NCBI GenBank assembly: GCA_049282265.1
Contig: JBAPTR010000076.1
Location: forward strand, 1-59,141
Direction of reading: 5' to 3'
Origin: CAYUCJ01 sp049282265
Lineage (GTDB): Bacteria > Desulfobacterota > DSM-4660 > Desulfatiglandales > Desulfatiglandaceae
DNA: 59,141 nucleotides
Shown: positions 23,927 to 33,204 of the stretch, one piece after another
Layout: every line of letters begins with the position of its first letter
Position numbering within the stretch: position 1 is the stretch's first letter
Position numbers and translations under genes: made by a program
Notes under the pieces: model-generated
Seen by the model: only the letters and a program-made list of their open reading frames with translations
What the model was told of the DNA's origin: nothing
The model's database searches: none

Positions 23927-24826
23927 ATGGAAAAATCTCTTCCTTCCCTGGGGGGCGTCATGCCGCCCATTCCCACGCCCTTCACCCGTGAAGGCGGTGT
24001 GGCCTATGACAGAATGACCCAGAACCTGGAACGCTGGAACGAATACGGGTTGTCGGGGTACCTGGTCCTTGGCTCCAACGGAGAAACCGTCTACCTGTCA
24101 TGGGAGGAAAAACTCCGCATCCTGGAAACGGCCCGGCGGGCCATTCCCAGGGACAAGGCATTGATTGCGGGGACCGGCTGCGAATCAACCCTTGAAACCA
24201 TCACCCTGACGCAACGGGCGGCTGAGATCGGAGCGGATGCGGCCCTCGTCATTACACCGCACTTCTACGGCGGAAAGATGGCTCCGGAAGCCCTGGTGAG
24301 CCACTATTTCTCCGTGGCCGATGCCTCGCCCATTCCCGTTCTGGTCTATAACGTACCGAAATTCACCCATCTCGATCTGGATGCACCAACCATCTCCCGC
24401 ATGGCTGAACACCCCAACATTGTCGGCGTCAAGGACAGCGGCGGCAATATTACGAAACTGGGGGACATGGTGCGTTTGACAGGCAGCGGGTTTCATGTTT
24501 TCGCGGGGTCTGCGGGTTTTTTCTTTCCGGCGCTGGTCATGGGTGCTGCGGGGAGTATCATGGCCATGGCCAACATCGCGCCCCAACAGGCCATAGACAT
24601 CCATGATCTCTTCAAGAAAGGCCAATGGGAGGAAGCCGCCGAGCTGCAACGGGGGATGATCCCCGTCAATGCGGCGGTGACCGCCCGATTCGGCGTGGCC
24701 GGCCTGAAGGCCGCCCTCGACATGCTCGGCTACTACGGGGGACCTGTCCGGTCACCCCTTCAGGAGATCAGTGAAACAGAGCGGGAGGCCTTGCGGAGCA
24801 TCCTTGCCGATGCAGGGGTATTGTAG
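23927..24826 (+). CDS. DapA-family Schiff-base aldolase, likely not dihydrodipicolinate synthase
   Basis: 299-residue TIM-barrel lyase. The Schiff-base lysine lies in GVKDSGGN (about residue 167) and the conserved tyrosine in VLVYNVPKF (about 139). The GTTGE loop of true dihydrodipicolinate synthase is GSNGET here, as in 4-hydroxy-2-oxoglutarate aldolases, so a 2-keto-acid aldolase role (releasing pyruvate or glyoxylate) is more likely. It is preceded by an AAGGA and a repeat fragment and stands alone on the plus strand. Confidence 0.82.
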   Translation: MEKSLPSLGGVMPPIPTPFTREGGVAYDRMTQNLERWNEYGLSGYLVLGSNGETVYLSWEEKLRILETARRAIPRDKALIAGTGCESTLETITLTQRAAEIGADAALVITPHFYGGKMAPEALVSHYFSVADASPIPVLVYNVPKFTHLDLDAPTISRMAEHPNIVGVKDSGGNITKLGDMVRLTGSGFHVFAGSAGFFFPALVMGAAGSIMAMANIAPQQAIDIHDLFKKGQWEEAAELQRGMIPVNAAVTARFGVAGLKAALDMLGYYGGPVRSPLQEISETEREALRSILADAGVL

Positions 24827-24887
24827 GAACAATCATGATACCAGGTCAAGGATTACTGAGGCCGACAGTTGGTCTCAGCCCCCCGGG

Positions 24888-25024
24888 CTAAAGTCCCTCC
24901 TTAAACTCACGCCCAAGATCGATCAGTTCTTGTATCGTGGCTAGAAATACTTCGGAGGCCTCAAAACCGGGGGGAGAAACATCTGGTTCATCCTTATGGG
25001 GAGGCGCGGAGACACGAATGCGGT
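24888..25024 (-). pseudogene. C-terminal remnant of an unidentified gene, cut by repeat copy E
   Basis: Reading leftward from the repeat boundary, an open frame without a start codon ends at TAG 24890-24888. Its last part reads SPPGFEASEVFLATIQELID followed by LGREFKEGL, which looks like ordinary protein sequence. The frame enters repeat copy E and meets a stop at 25055-25053. I do not recognise the family. Insertion or expansion of the repeat probably destroyed the 5' part. Confidence 0.4.
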
Positions 25025-25300
25025 CAAGCTGGTTTATGCCACAGACGGCAACCTATCGGTGATGAAGAGGAATCGAACCTGACAATCTTTTTCAAATGCT
25101 TTCTAAACACTTCGGAGGGAATGGACGCCGATTTGGGGCTCAGCGGTACGTCACAGAAGCGCGTAGGGTTTGATAGGAGTGAATCCCAAATAGTCGTCCA
25201 TGCAGAAGTGAGTTGCCAGTGCACTATGAGAAAGGGACTGAAAAAGAGTCTCACGCCCTGCTCCTTGACTCCGGCGGATGAGACGACTTCGTTGGAAGTC
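25025..25300. repeat. Large palindromic intergenic repeat, copy E (inverted relative to B, C and G)
   Basis: Read on the minus strand it follows the same order as B, C and G: CGACTTCCAACGAAGTCGTC, GTGAGACTCTTTTTCAG, CTTTCTCATAGTGCACTGGC, GTGTTTAGAAAGCATTTGAA and an end with GGCATAAACCAGCTT. The inner hairpin is more diverged than in other copies. It separates the gene remnant at 24888-25024 from the PC4-like gene. Confidence 0.75.
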
Positions 25301-25336
25301 GGGCCGCCGGCTCGATGGGTATGCGACCCGGGGCGA

Positions 25337-25591
25337 TTAACCGCCGTCCATGAAATGATCGTTCATCCGTGCCTTCACTTCCTCCAGGATGTCTGAAAAC
25401 CAGAGAAGATCGTCGATGGTCAGGCGTCCTGCCCGGGTGGTTCCCTTGGAACCATCCCGCTTGGTGTAGGCCCGGGGACCGATCTGGAGTTTCGGATCAC
25501 TTTCCCCGTACCGGTTGATGCTGATGATCAATCCGGTTTCCTCATTCTCCCAGATCTCCAGGACCTGGTCTTTGGCTGCATCGTAGGCCAT
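25337..25591 (-). CDS. Small PC4-like (transcriptional coactivator p15 type) protein
   Basis: 84 residues. The pattern INRYGESDPKLQIGPRAYT followed by RAGRLTIDDLLWFSDILEEV resembles the beta-sheet and C-terminal helix of bacterial PC4/p15-like single-strand nucleic-acid-binding proteins, but no invariant residue proves it. It begins on the base next to the enolase stop (25592), so it is co-transcribed and probably coupled with eno. Function unknown. Confidence 0.6.
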   Translation of the reverse strand: MAYDAAKDQVLEIWENEETGLIISINRYGESDPKLQIGPRAYTKRDGSKGTTRAGRLTIDDLLWFSDILEEVKARMNDHFMDGG

Positions 25592-26860
25592 CTATGCCTC
25601 CCACCCGAATTCCGCTGCCGTGCCGAGTTCTTCCTCGATCCTCAGGAGCTGGTTATACTTGCAGATCCTTTCCGAACGGCAGAGGGAACCGGTCTTGATC
25701 TGGCCTGTACCCGTGGCCACGGCCAGGTCCGCTATGAAGGTATCCTCCGTCTCCCCTGACCGGTGGGAAATGACGGCGTTCCACCCCACCCGGTGGGCCA
25801 TTTCTATGGCCTCGAGGGTCTCCGTCAGGGTCCCGATCTGGTTGAGTTTTATGAGTACGGCGTTGGCTGAATTTTCCTTGATACCCCTGGCAATCCGTTT
25901 CGTGTTGGTGACAAAGAGGTCATCCCCCACGATTTGTATGCTATGGCCCAGCGTCTTGGTCATCCTGTTCCAGTTTGGCCAGTCGTTCTCGGCAAGGCCG
26001 TCCTCGATAGAAAGGATGGGGAACCTGTCCACCCAGTCCTTGTAGAAGGCGATCATCTCCGCCCCGGTCCGTCTGGATCGGTCGGATTTTGAAAAAACGT
26101 ATTTCCCCTTTTCATAGAAAGAGGATGCTGCCGGATCCAGGGCCAGGGCCACGTCTTTCCCTGCCCGGTAACCGGCCTCTTTTATGCCGGCGAGTATCAT
26201 TTCTATGACCTGCTCGTTGGATTTGAGATTCGGCGCAAATCCACCCTCATCCCCCACGGCCGTGGAAAAGCCCTTTTCCTTCAGGACCTTTGCGAGGGCG
26301 TGGAAGACCTCCACGCTCATGCGAAGGGCCTCCTTGAAGGTCTTTCCTCCTATGGGCATGATCATGAACTCCTGGAGGTCCACATTGTTCGGGGCGTGCA
26401 TGCCTCCGTTCAGAATGTTCATCATGGGCATGGGGATCCTGCAGGCATTGGTACCCCCGATGTAACGATACAGGGGCATGTAGAGGGAATCGGCGGCGGC
26501 CCGTGCCACGGCCAGGGAGACCCCCAGGATGGCATTGGCCCCCAGCTTTCCCTTGTTGGGGGTATTGTCCAGCTCCACCAGGGTCTTGTCCACCAGCCGC
26601 TGGTCCACGGCCTCCATACCCATGAGGGCTGGGGCAATGATCCGGTTTACATTTTGGACGGCCTTTTCAACACCTTTTCCCCCGTACCTCTTCCTGGCCT
26701 TGTCCCTCAGCTCCACGGCCTCGAACTTGCCGGTGGATGCCCCGGAGGGAACCGCGGCCCGGCCGAAACTGCCGTCATCCAGGCCCACTTCCACTTCGAC
26801 GGTGGGGTTTCCCCTGGAATCCAGGATTTCCCTTGCGGTAATGACTTCTATCGTTTCCAT
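25592..26860 (-). CDS. eno: Enolase
   Basis: 422 residues from ATG at 26860, with GGAGG upstream; a longer frame to 27019 is not needed. It converts 2-phosphoglycerate to phosphoenolpyruvate. Motifs include the N-terminal AREILDSRGNPTVEVEV, the catalytic loop AVGDEGGFAPNL, the catalytic lysine region VLIKLNQIGTLTET and SHRSGETEDTFIADLAVA. All expected residues appear present. A good sigma-70 promoter lies 73-101 bp upstream of the start. The PC4-like gene follows directly. Confidence 0.98.
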   Translation of the reverse strand: METIEVITAREILDSRGNPTVEVEVGLDDGSFGRAAVPSGASTGKFEAVELRDKARKRYGGKGVEKAVQNVNRIIAPALMGMEAVDQRLVDKTLVELDNTPNKGKLGANAILGVSLAVARAAADSLYMPLYRYIGGTNACRIPMPMMNILNGGMHAPNNVDLQEFMIMPIGGKTFKEALRMSVEVFHALAKVLKEKGFSTAVGDEGGFAPNLKSNEQVIEMILAGIKEAGYRAGKDVALALDPAASSFYEKGKYVFSKSDRSRRTGAEMIAFYKDWVDRFPILSIEDGLAENDWPNWNRMTKTLGHSIQIVGDDLFVTNTKRIARGIKENSANAVLIKLNQIGTLTETLEAIEMAHRVGWNAVISHRSGETEDTFIADLAVATGTGQIKTGSLCRSERICKYNQLLRIEEELGTAAEFGWEA

Positions 26861-26932
26861 ACTAGCCTCCTTGTTTTCACGGGCCTTGAAAAAGGCGTTG
26901 GTGATTTTGCTTGGAGATTCTAAACTCATGGG

Positions 26933-26961
26933 ACTATAAAAGATTTGGTGCGTCGTGACAA
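26933..26961 (-). promoter_or_regulatory. Sigma-70-type promoter for eno
   Basis: On the minus strand TTGTCA (26961-26956), a 17-nt spacer and TATAGT (26938-26933) give 5 of 6 matches in each hexamer. The leader to the ATG at 26860 would be about 65 nt. Confidence 0.6.
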
Positions 26962-27055
26962 GGCAAAAGCCAATGAGATCGACAATAGAAAAATTCATTG
27001 ACGCAACCGACCCTGTCACGCTAATTTAGCATGCCCTTCCGTTGGAGGCGGCGGA

Positions 27056-28171
27056 GTGACAAAAGAGAGGGAAATCAATCGTCGGAACTTCATGAAATCA
27101 GCGTTCACCCTGGGGAAATGGGCTGTCCTGTGGGGACTGCTGCCCCTGAGCAAGGTGTGGGGGGGTACCGGTACCGGCCTGGTAAGAGAGGCGATATTTC
27201 GTAAAATGACCTCATTGAGCCTAAGGGACATAGCGTCCAGAAAGCTACACCATGGCAAGGAGAAATTCTTAAACCCCTTCAGTACGGCGGAACACGGTGG
27301 TTTCTCGAAGGTCCTCTACTGGAAGCTTTTCGGTAAAAACCCCTTCAAATCATTTTATAAGGATGAACAGACCTTGCCGGTAGAGATCGACTGGGAGCCC
27401 ATAAAAAGACATGACGGGTGTGGGGTGACTTTTGTGAAACATGCTTGTGTCATGATCAAGGACCTGGACAGGTACCTGATGGTTGACCCCGTTCTTTCCG
27501 GTCTCATGTGGTTCAAGGATTTCAGCCCCATCTCTTTTGATCTCGATACCATGCCCCGTCCGGACCACATTCTCATTACCCATGGCCATTACGATCATCT
27601 GGACAAGTCTTCTCTCAAGCACTTTGAGAGGGACAGTCATGTCATTTCACCCCTGGGTTACGACGGGGTGTTCAAGGACCTGGAGATGAACAACAGGACC
27701 CGGTTGGACTGGTTTGAAGTCTACCGGGAGGGGAAAAGGGAAATCGTCTTCCTGCCGTGCAACCACTGGACCATGCGCAATCCCTTTGTCGGGCCGAATC
27801 GCTCACTCTGGGGTTCGTACCTGCTGAAGGGTGCAAGTGGTTCCACCATATATATTTCGGGAGATCTGGCCTATTTTGACCGGTTCCAGGAAATCGGGAA
27901 GACCTTTCCCATTGATCTCGCTATCTTCAATCTCGGGGCCTATGAACCCCGCTGGTTCATGGCCACCTCCCACCTGAACCCGGCTGAAACGGTTCAGGCC
28001 TTCCTGGAGCTGGACGCCAAAAGGCTGATGGTCGTCCACTGGGGGACCTTTCGTTTGGGCAATGAACCCGTCCATTTTCCTCCAATGGATATCGAGAGGG
28101 AAATGGAGAGACGGGGGGTCGCAGACCGGCTCGTTCACCTGCACCACGGAGAGACATACTATCTGAAATGA
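27056..28171 (+). CDS. Tat-exported MBL-fold metallo-hydrolase (NAPE-PLD/UlaG-like)
   Basis: 371 residues. The start is GTG at 27056 with GGAGG 7 nt upstream. A twin-arginine motif (INRRNFMKSAF) precedes a hydrophobic stretch, so the protein is likely folded before export or membrane-anchored. The metal-binding motif is ITHGHYDHLD (about residue 178); later ligands are in PCNHWTMRN, ISGDLAYFD and VVHWGTFRLG. Relatives hydrolyse phosphodiesters, phospholipids or lactones; the substrate here is unknown. The stop overlaps the tex start (ATGA), implying one transcript. Confidence 0.85.
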   Translation: MTKEREINRRNFMKSAFTLGKWAVLWGLLPLSKVWGGTGTGLVREAIFRKMTSLSLRDIASRKLHHGKEKFLNPFSTAEHGGFSKVLYWKLFGKNPFKSFYKDEQTLPVEIDWEPIKRHDGCGVTFVKHACVMIKDLDRYLMVDPVLSGLMWFKDFSPISFDLDTMPRPDHILITHGHYDHLDKSSLKHFERDSHVISPLGYDGVFKDLEMNNRTRLDWFEVYREGKREIVFLPCNHWTMRNPFVGPNRSLWGSYLLKGASGSTIYISGDLAYFDRFQEIGKTFPIDLAIFNLGAYEPRWFMATSHLNPAETVQAFLELDAKRLMVVHWGTFRLGNEPVHFPPMDIEREMERRGVADRLVHLHHGETYYLK

Positions 28172-30432
28172 GAGATAGACTGATCAAGAGAATCGCTGAA
28201 GAGCTGGTGATCGATTCCCACAAGGTCCAGGCCACGGCCGGGTTGCTTGACGAGGGATCAACCGTACCCTTCATAGCCAGATACAGAAAGGAAGTGACAG
28301 GTTCACTGGACGAGGTGGCCGTTATCCAGATCCGTGACAGGCTGGAACAGCTCGAGGAACTGGAAAAACGCCGTGAGAGCATCCTGAAATCCCTCAAGGA
28401 AAGGGAACTCCTCACGGAAGGCCTTGAAAAGGACATCATGGCTGCCGGAACCTTGACCAGGCTGGAAGATGTCTACCTGCCCTTCAGGCCCAAGAGGCGA
28501 ACAAGGGCCGCCATTGCCAGGGAAAGAGGCCTGGAGCCCCTGGCCGCAACGCTCTTTGCTCAGGGAGAAGACACGGATCCTTCCCGGGAGGCGGCTGTCT
28601 TCGTTGATGAGGAAAAAGGTGTTGAATCTGTCGACGCCGCTCTCAAAGGCGCCAGGGACATCATGGCGGAATGGATCAGCGAGGACGGAGCGGCCCGGGA
28701 GAAGATGCGTGAGCTTTTCAAAACAAAGGGGTGCTTCAGGTCGAGGGTCCTTACGGGAAAAGAAGAAGAAGCGGCCAAGTACAGGGACTACTTTGATCTG
28801 GAAGAGCCCGTAAGCAGGGCCCCATCACACCGTATCCTGGCCATGCGGCGGGGGGAAAAAGAGGGTTTCCTGGTCCTGGGGGTGACGCCCCCGAAAGAGG
28901 AGGCCCTCAAGCTCCTGGTGGGGATCTTCGTAAAGGGTGACGGGAAGGCATCCCGGCAGGTGACGGAGGCCCTGGAGGAAGGCTATGACCGTCTTCTCTG
29001 TCCATCCATGGAAACGGAGATTCGCCTGGAGACCAAGAAACGGGCCGATAAGGAGGCCATTCAGGTCTTTGCGGACAATCTGAAGGAACTGCTCCTCGCC
29101 CCTCCCCTTGGAGAAAAAACGGTTCTGGGCATTGATCCGGGGCTGCGGACCGGGTGCAAGCTTGCGTGCCTTGACCGCCAGGGAAAGGTCCGCCACACCG
29201 ACACGATCTATCTCGTCGGGTCGGAACAGCAGAAATCAAGGGCCGCCGAGACCATCCGGGACCTGTGCAGGCGATTCGGGATCGAGGCCATCGCAGTGGG
29301 AAACGGCACGGGAGGCCGTGAAACGGAGCGCTTTATCAGGGGATTGAATCTGGGAGTCGATGTGCAAGTGCTTCTGGTCAGCGAAAGCGGTGCATCTATC
29401 TATTCGGCTTCCGAGGTGGCACGAAAAGAATTTCCGGACCTTGATCTGACCTTGAGGGGAGCCGTTTCCATCGGGAGACGGCTCATGGATCCCCTGGCGG
29501 AGCTTGTCAAGATCGAACCCAAGGCCATCGGTGTCGGCCAGTATCAGCACGATGTGAACCAGACCGCCCTCAAGAGGACGCTGGATGACGTGGTCGTGAG
29601 CTGTGTCAATGGCGTCGGCGTGGAAGTGAACACCGCAAGTGAAGAACTCCTCACCTATGTGTCCGGGCTGGGCCCCCAACTGGCCGGAAACCTGGTGACC
29701 TGGCGGGACACGAACGGACCTTTTTCTTCCCGGGAAGATTTCAGGCAGGTCCCGCGTCTGGGTCCCAAGGCCTTTGAGCAATCGGCCGGTTTCCTGAGGA
29801 TAAGGGCCGGGAATAATCCGCTGGATGCGAGCGCCGTACATCCGGAATCCTATGGGATCGTTGAGGCCATGGCAGGGGACCTGTCCTGTTCGGTAAAGGA
29901 ACTGCTGGTAAACGAGACACTCCGGGAACAGATTGGGCTTTCCCGGTACGTCACGGGCCAGGTGGGGATGCCGACACTCACGGATATCATGGCCGAGCTG
30001 GCCAAGCCGGGACGGGACCCACGGAAGAAACTGGAGGTACCCGGTTTTGCTGAAGGGGTCGAGGACGTGAAGGACCTGGAGCCCGGCATGACGCTTGACG
30101 GGGTCGTGACCAATGTCACGGCATTCGGCGCCTTTGTGGATGTGGGGGTTCATCAGGACGGGCTGGTGCACATCAGCCAGCTGGCAGACCATTTTGTGAA
30201 GGACCCCCACAGGGTGGTCAAGGTCAACCAGTGGGTCAAAGTGAGGGTCCTGGAGGTGGACCTTGCAAGACAGCGCGTTTCACTTTCCATGAGAAAAACG
30301 GCGGATGGGCAAAGGTCGGTCAGGGGGCCGGCGAAACCCGTAAACAAGATCGTAACCCGAAAACGCGGACCCGAAAAACCGAAGGCCCAGCTTTTCAACA
30401 ACCCCTTTGACGGGGTTTTCAAGAGAAAATGA
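28168..30432 (+). CDS. tex: Tex-family S1 RNA-binding transcription accessory protein
   Basis: 754 residues. An N-terminal helical Tex domain (HKVQATAGLLDEGSTVPFIARYRKE) is followed by a YqgF/RNase H-like domain (about 320-450, VLGIDPGLRTGCKLA), helix-hairpin-helix motifs (about 490-590, VEVNTASEELLTYVSGLG) and a C-terminal S1 domain (about 635-705, GVVTNVTAFGAFVDVGVHQDG). Tex binds RNA and affects transcription and stress tolerance. Length and order are standard. It overlaps the MBL gene by 4 nt. Confidence 0.95.
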   Translation: MRDRLIKRIAEELVIDSHKVQATAGLLDEGSTVPFIARYRKEVTGSLDEVAVIQIRDRLEQLEELEKRRESILKSLKERELLTEGLEKDIMAAGTLTRLEDVYLPFRPKRRTRAAIARERGLEPLAATLFAQGEDTDPSREAAVFVDEEKGVESVDAALKGARDIMAEWISEDGAAREKMRELFKTKGCFRSRVLTGKEEEAAKYRDYFDLEEPVSRAPSHRILAMRRGEKEGFLVLGVTPPKEEALKLLVGIFVKGDGKASRQVTEALEEGYDRLLCPSMETEIRLETKKRADKEAIQVFADNLKELLLAPPLGEKTVLGIDPGLRTGCKLACLDRQGKVRHTDTIYLVGSEQQKSRAAETIRDLCRRFGIEAIAVGNGTGGRETERFIRGLNLGVDVQVLLVSESGASIYSASEVARKEFPDLDLTLRGAVSIGRRLMDPLAELVKIEPKAIGVGQYQHDVNQTALKRTLDDVVVSCVNGVGVEVNTASEELLTYVSGLGPQLAGNLVTWRDTNGPFSSREDFRQVPRLGPKAFEQSAGFLRIRAGNNPLDASAVHPESYGIVEAMAGDLSCSVKELLVNETLREQIGLSRYVTGQVGMPTLTDIMAELAKPGRDPRKKLEVPGFAEGVEDVKDLEPGMTLDGVVTNVTAFGAFVDVGVHQDGLVHISQLADHFVKDPHRVVKVNQWVKVRVLEVDLARQRVSLSMRKTADGQRSVRGPAKPVNKIVTRKRGPEKPKAQLFNNPFDGVFKRK

Positions 30433-30449
30433 TAGGAACAGGTTAGCGC

Positions 30450-31376
30450 TCAGAGACGAGGGAAAGGGAAGACAAGGTATTTTGCCGTTTCTACCAAACG
30501 TTCGAGTACCTCCCCGTCCGTGCCCCGGTACTGGAGGACCTCGACGACCGGTCCCAGCGGCCGCCACAGGGACAAACGGCTTTCCCTGAAGATGGCCATG
30601 GTCGGGGCACCCAGCATGGCGGCCAGGTGCGTCACACCGCTGTCATGGCCGACATAGAGCCCGGCCCCTGCCAGCAATTGCCGGAGCGCTCTCTCTTCGG
30701 GGCAGCAAACGAGCTTTTCGCCTCCAGCCAGCCGGTCTTCAAAAAAACCCTTGAGGTGTTCTTCGGCCGGTCCCAGCAGCAGCACCTTCCGGCGATTCCT
30801 TAAGGACGGCTCGCTATGGATCCGATTTAAAAAGGCGATCCACAGACCGGGAGACAGATTCTTGCGAGGCGATCCGGAACCCGGATGGATGACCACCGGA
30901 TCCGTGTGGGATCTTTCATGTCTGCCATGGAAAAGGCCGCCCCTTAAGGCCCTGTCCATGGCCCGCTCCGTCTGAACCGGAAGGCCCGTTTCGGCCAGGG
31001 CCCTGCAGAGATAACAAGCCACGTGGGTTTCATCTTCCTCCCCAGGGTAGGCGTCCACCACACTGACCCGGGCATTGGGAAAGAAGGCCTTCAGGTTCCT
31101 CTGGATCCTGCCCCCCTTGTCTCCCAGGAAGGCCACCACCCGATCATGGCGGGAGACAGGAAGGCCCTGAGAAACATCCGGCTCGTTCTGAAACAGCCTG
31201 TGCCACCCGTGCCCTTCCATATTCCAGCACTCCGCGGAAATCTCCCTCAGGTAAGAAAGCCCCGGTTCCCGCCCGACAACAGTCAGCTGCACCTTTTTTT
31301 CCAGGTCCTTCAAGGCGGGCAGGAGCATCAGGGTGTCTCCAAGGGCGCCGAGTCGAATAATCAAGGAATTTTCCAT
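30450..31376 (-). CDS. Glycosyltransferase family 9 (heptosyltransferase-like)
   Basis: 308 residues of GT-B fold. The N-terminal MENSLIIRLGALGDTLMLLPAL and the C-terminal VIHPGSGSPRKNLSPGLW, GLYVGHDSGVTHLAAMLGAPTMAIF are typical of ADP-heptose:LPS transferases. It would act at the cytoplasmic face in lipopolysaccharide core assembly. No other LPS gene is adjacent. It is the second gene of a leftward pair; the cupin gene lies 15 bp upstream. Confidence 0.87.
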   Translation of the reverse strand: MENSLIIRLGALGDTLMLLPALKDLEKKVQLTVVGREPGLSYLREISAECWNMEGHGWHRLFQNEPDVSQGLPVSRHDRVVAFLGDKGGRIQRNLKAFFPNARVSVVDAYPGEEDETHVACYLCRALAETGLPVQTERAMDRALRGGLFHGRHERSHTDPVVIHPGSGSPRKNLSPGLWIAFLNRIHSEPSLRNRRKVLLLGPAEEHLKGFFEDRLAGGEKLVCCPEERALRQLLAGAGLYVGHDSGVTHLAAMLGAPTMAIFRESRLSLWRPLGPVVEVLQYRGTDGEVLERLVETAKYLVFPFPRL

Positions 31377-31391
31377 CTTGAAGTGGTGTGC

Positions 31392-31733
31392 TTATGGGGC
31401 CGGTGAGGCCACCACCAGGATAATGCATTCATCCTCCCCATCGTTTAGGAGGGCATGTGCGGACCCCACCGGGATCCAGGTGGCATCGCCGGGGCCGACC
31501 TGCACTTTTTCCTCATCCACCCGCATCACGCCCGATCCCTTGAGCACAAAATAGATTTCCTCCATGGGATCCACGTGCGCCTCGATTTCCTTTCCCGGGG
31601 CCAGGCTGGCGATGGCCAGGAACCCGATCTCCTTCAAGATCCGTCGGTCCAGGATCATCTGAGCAACGGCCCCGCCATGGGCAAGGTAGGTGGTATCCAT
31701 CACCTCCTTGTCATTGATGTTTCTAACGATCAT
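31392..31733 (-). CDS. Single-domain cupin protein
   Basis: 113 residues from ATG at 31733, with AAAGGAG about 9 nt upstream. The cupin barrel has motif 1 (APGKEIEAHVDPMEEIYFVLKG) with the H/E metal ligands and motif 2 (VGPGDATWIPVGSAHALLN) with the last His. Small cupins bind a metal and may be isomerases, dioxygenases or sensors; no substrate can be named. It probably shares a transcript with the glycosyltransferase. Confidence 0.85.
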   Translation of the reverse strand: MIVRNINDKEVMDTTYLAHGGAVAQMILDRRILKEIGFLAIASLAPGKEIEAHVDPMEEIYFVLKGSGVMRVDEEKVQVGPGDATWIPVGSAHALLNDGEDECIILVVASPAP

Positions 31734-31812
31734 CTGTGACGTCTCCTTTCCTGTGTCAGGCAATTTTCAGCTTGATTCCGAACCCGCTTGCGATTTAGAC
31801 TGGGGACATGGT

Positions 31813-31860
31813 GGTCTTTTTCAGGTTCTCCTACTGAGTTCCAGTGAATAAGACGACAAG
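31813..31860. repeat. Fragment of the palindromic repeat (fragment F)
   Basis: TCTTTTTCAGGTTCTCCTAC and the following TGAGTTCCAGTGAATAAGAC closely match one arm of copy D (20289-20330). Only about 48 bp remain. It lies between the divergent cupin and PGK-like genes, 34 bp before the latter's start. Confidence 0.6.
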
Positions 31861-31893
31861 GGCCACTATAACCCATAAAGTGGAGGTTGCCAA

Positions 31894-33186
31894 ATGGAAA
31901 GACCGACCTTAGACCCCCGTTTGCGGCTTGTTGAACAGGCCGACCTGAAGGAAAAGGTGGTCCTCATTCGCGTGGATCACAATGTGGTCAAGAATGGAAA
32001 AATCAAAGACCCTTACCGAATCGACGCCACGTTCGGTACCCTCTATACCGTTGTTGAAATGGGGGGGAGGCCTATCCTCCTCACCCACGTCGGCAGACCC
32101 CGGGACAAGGCTACGGGAAACATATCCTGTGACGAAGAACAGTCGGTCGCGCCCATTGCGGCCTATCTCCGTCAGAAACTCGGTGTGAGGATACATATCC
32201 CTGAATTCCCCATAGCCCCGGATAAGGGGATTCTTCATATCGGTGAGGCGATTCTGCCTGCCATTGAAGATCTGAAAGCCGGGAAAACCAGTATCCTCTA
32301 CCTCCCCAACTCAAGATGGTTCCAGGGGGAACAATCCAAGGGTCCTGACAGGGCGGTGTTCGCAGCGGAACTGGCCGGAATAGCGGATATTTTTGTAAAC
32401 GATGCCTTCGGTTCCTGGCAGCCCCACGTATCAACCTATGATATCGCAAAATGCATGCCTTCCTATGCAGGCCCTCTGCTTCGAAAGGAAATCGAGAACC
32501 TCTATGCGGCCCTTGAGCCTGAAAGACCCTTTCTGGCCATAGTCGCCGGCGCCAAGTATGACACGAAAATCGGACCTGTGAAGGCCCTTTATGAAAGGGT
32601 GGATCACATGATCCTGGGGGGGCTCATGTACAACACCTTCCTGTGCGCCAAGTACGGTATCCGCATCGGCGGCGTTTCCGAAGAAGACTGCCGACTTGCC
32701 GCCGAATTGGTCAAACAGGACCGGGAGATGGGAAAAATCATTGAGCTGCCCTATCTCGTTGAGACGGACAACATCGGACCGAAAGCGAAGAAGACCTATC
32801 GCACCCGGTCCCTGGAGAAACTGAAGGAGAAGGGGAGTGGGGGACACATTCTGGACGTGGCCCCACAATCCCTCAAGACGGAAGTCATCGAAGATGTGAT
32901 CCGTTCCGCCCGGACCATCTTTACCAATGCGGTCATGGGTTTCATGCCCGATTTCTTCGAGGGATCCAGGGCCCTCTACGAGGCCATTTCGAGCAACGAC
33001 TCCGCACTCAAGCTCTTTGGGGGCGGGGATACCCTGGAGGCCTTGAAAACCCTTTGCCCGGGGGTCTATCTGAAAGGGCTTGACGCCCCCGATACCTACT
33101 ATTTTACCGGAGGCGGGAGTGTCCTTGCGGCCTTGGAACAGGGAAGCCCCTATCTTCTCAAACCCGTCGAGGCCTTGATGCAATAA
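31894..33186 (+). CDS. Divergent phosphoglycerate-kinase-like protein
   Basis: 430 residues with the PGK fold from end to end. Retained features: D28 and N30 (IRVDHNVV for VRVDFNVP), R42, H65 and R68 (THVGRP), R141 (LPNSRWFQGE), K221 (AGAKYDTKI), GGGD (376-379) and TGGGS (405-409). Changed: the substrate loop GT-AHRAHAS is DAFGSWQPHVS (170-180), shorter and without the 3-phosphoglycerate-binding arginine, and WNGPMG is TNAVMG. It may be a PGK of an odd lineage or a kinase for another acid. A GGAGG precedes the ATG. A formyltransferase-like gene follows after 18 nt. Confidence 0.8.
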   Translation: MERPTLDPRLRLVEQADLKEKVVLIRVDHNVVKNGKIKDPYRIDATFGTLYTVVEMGGRPILLTHVGRPRDKATGNISCDEEQSVAPIAAYLRQKLGVRIHIPEFPIAPDKGILHIGEAILPAIEDLKAGKTSILYLPNSRWFQGEQSKGPDRAVFAAELAGIADIFVNDAFGSWQPHVSTYDIAKCMPSYAGPLLRKEIENLYAALEPERPFLAIVAGAKYDTKIGPVKALYERVDHMILGGLMYNTFLCAKYGIRIGGVSEEDCRLAAELVKQDREMGKIIELPYLVETDNIGPKAKKTYRTRSLEKLKEKGSGGHILDVAPQSLKTEVIEDVIRSARTIFTNAVMGFMPDFFEGSRALYEAISSNDSALKLFGGGDTLEALKTLCPGVYLKGLDAPDTYYFTGGGSVLAALEQGSPYLLKPVEALMQ

Positions 33187-33204
33187 AGGAGGGGAGACAA
33201 TATC

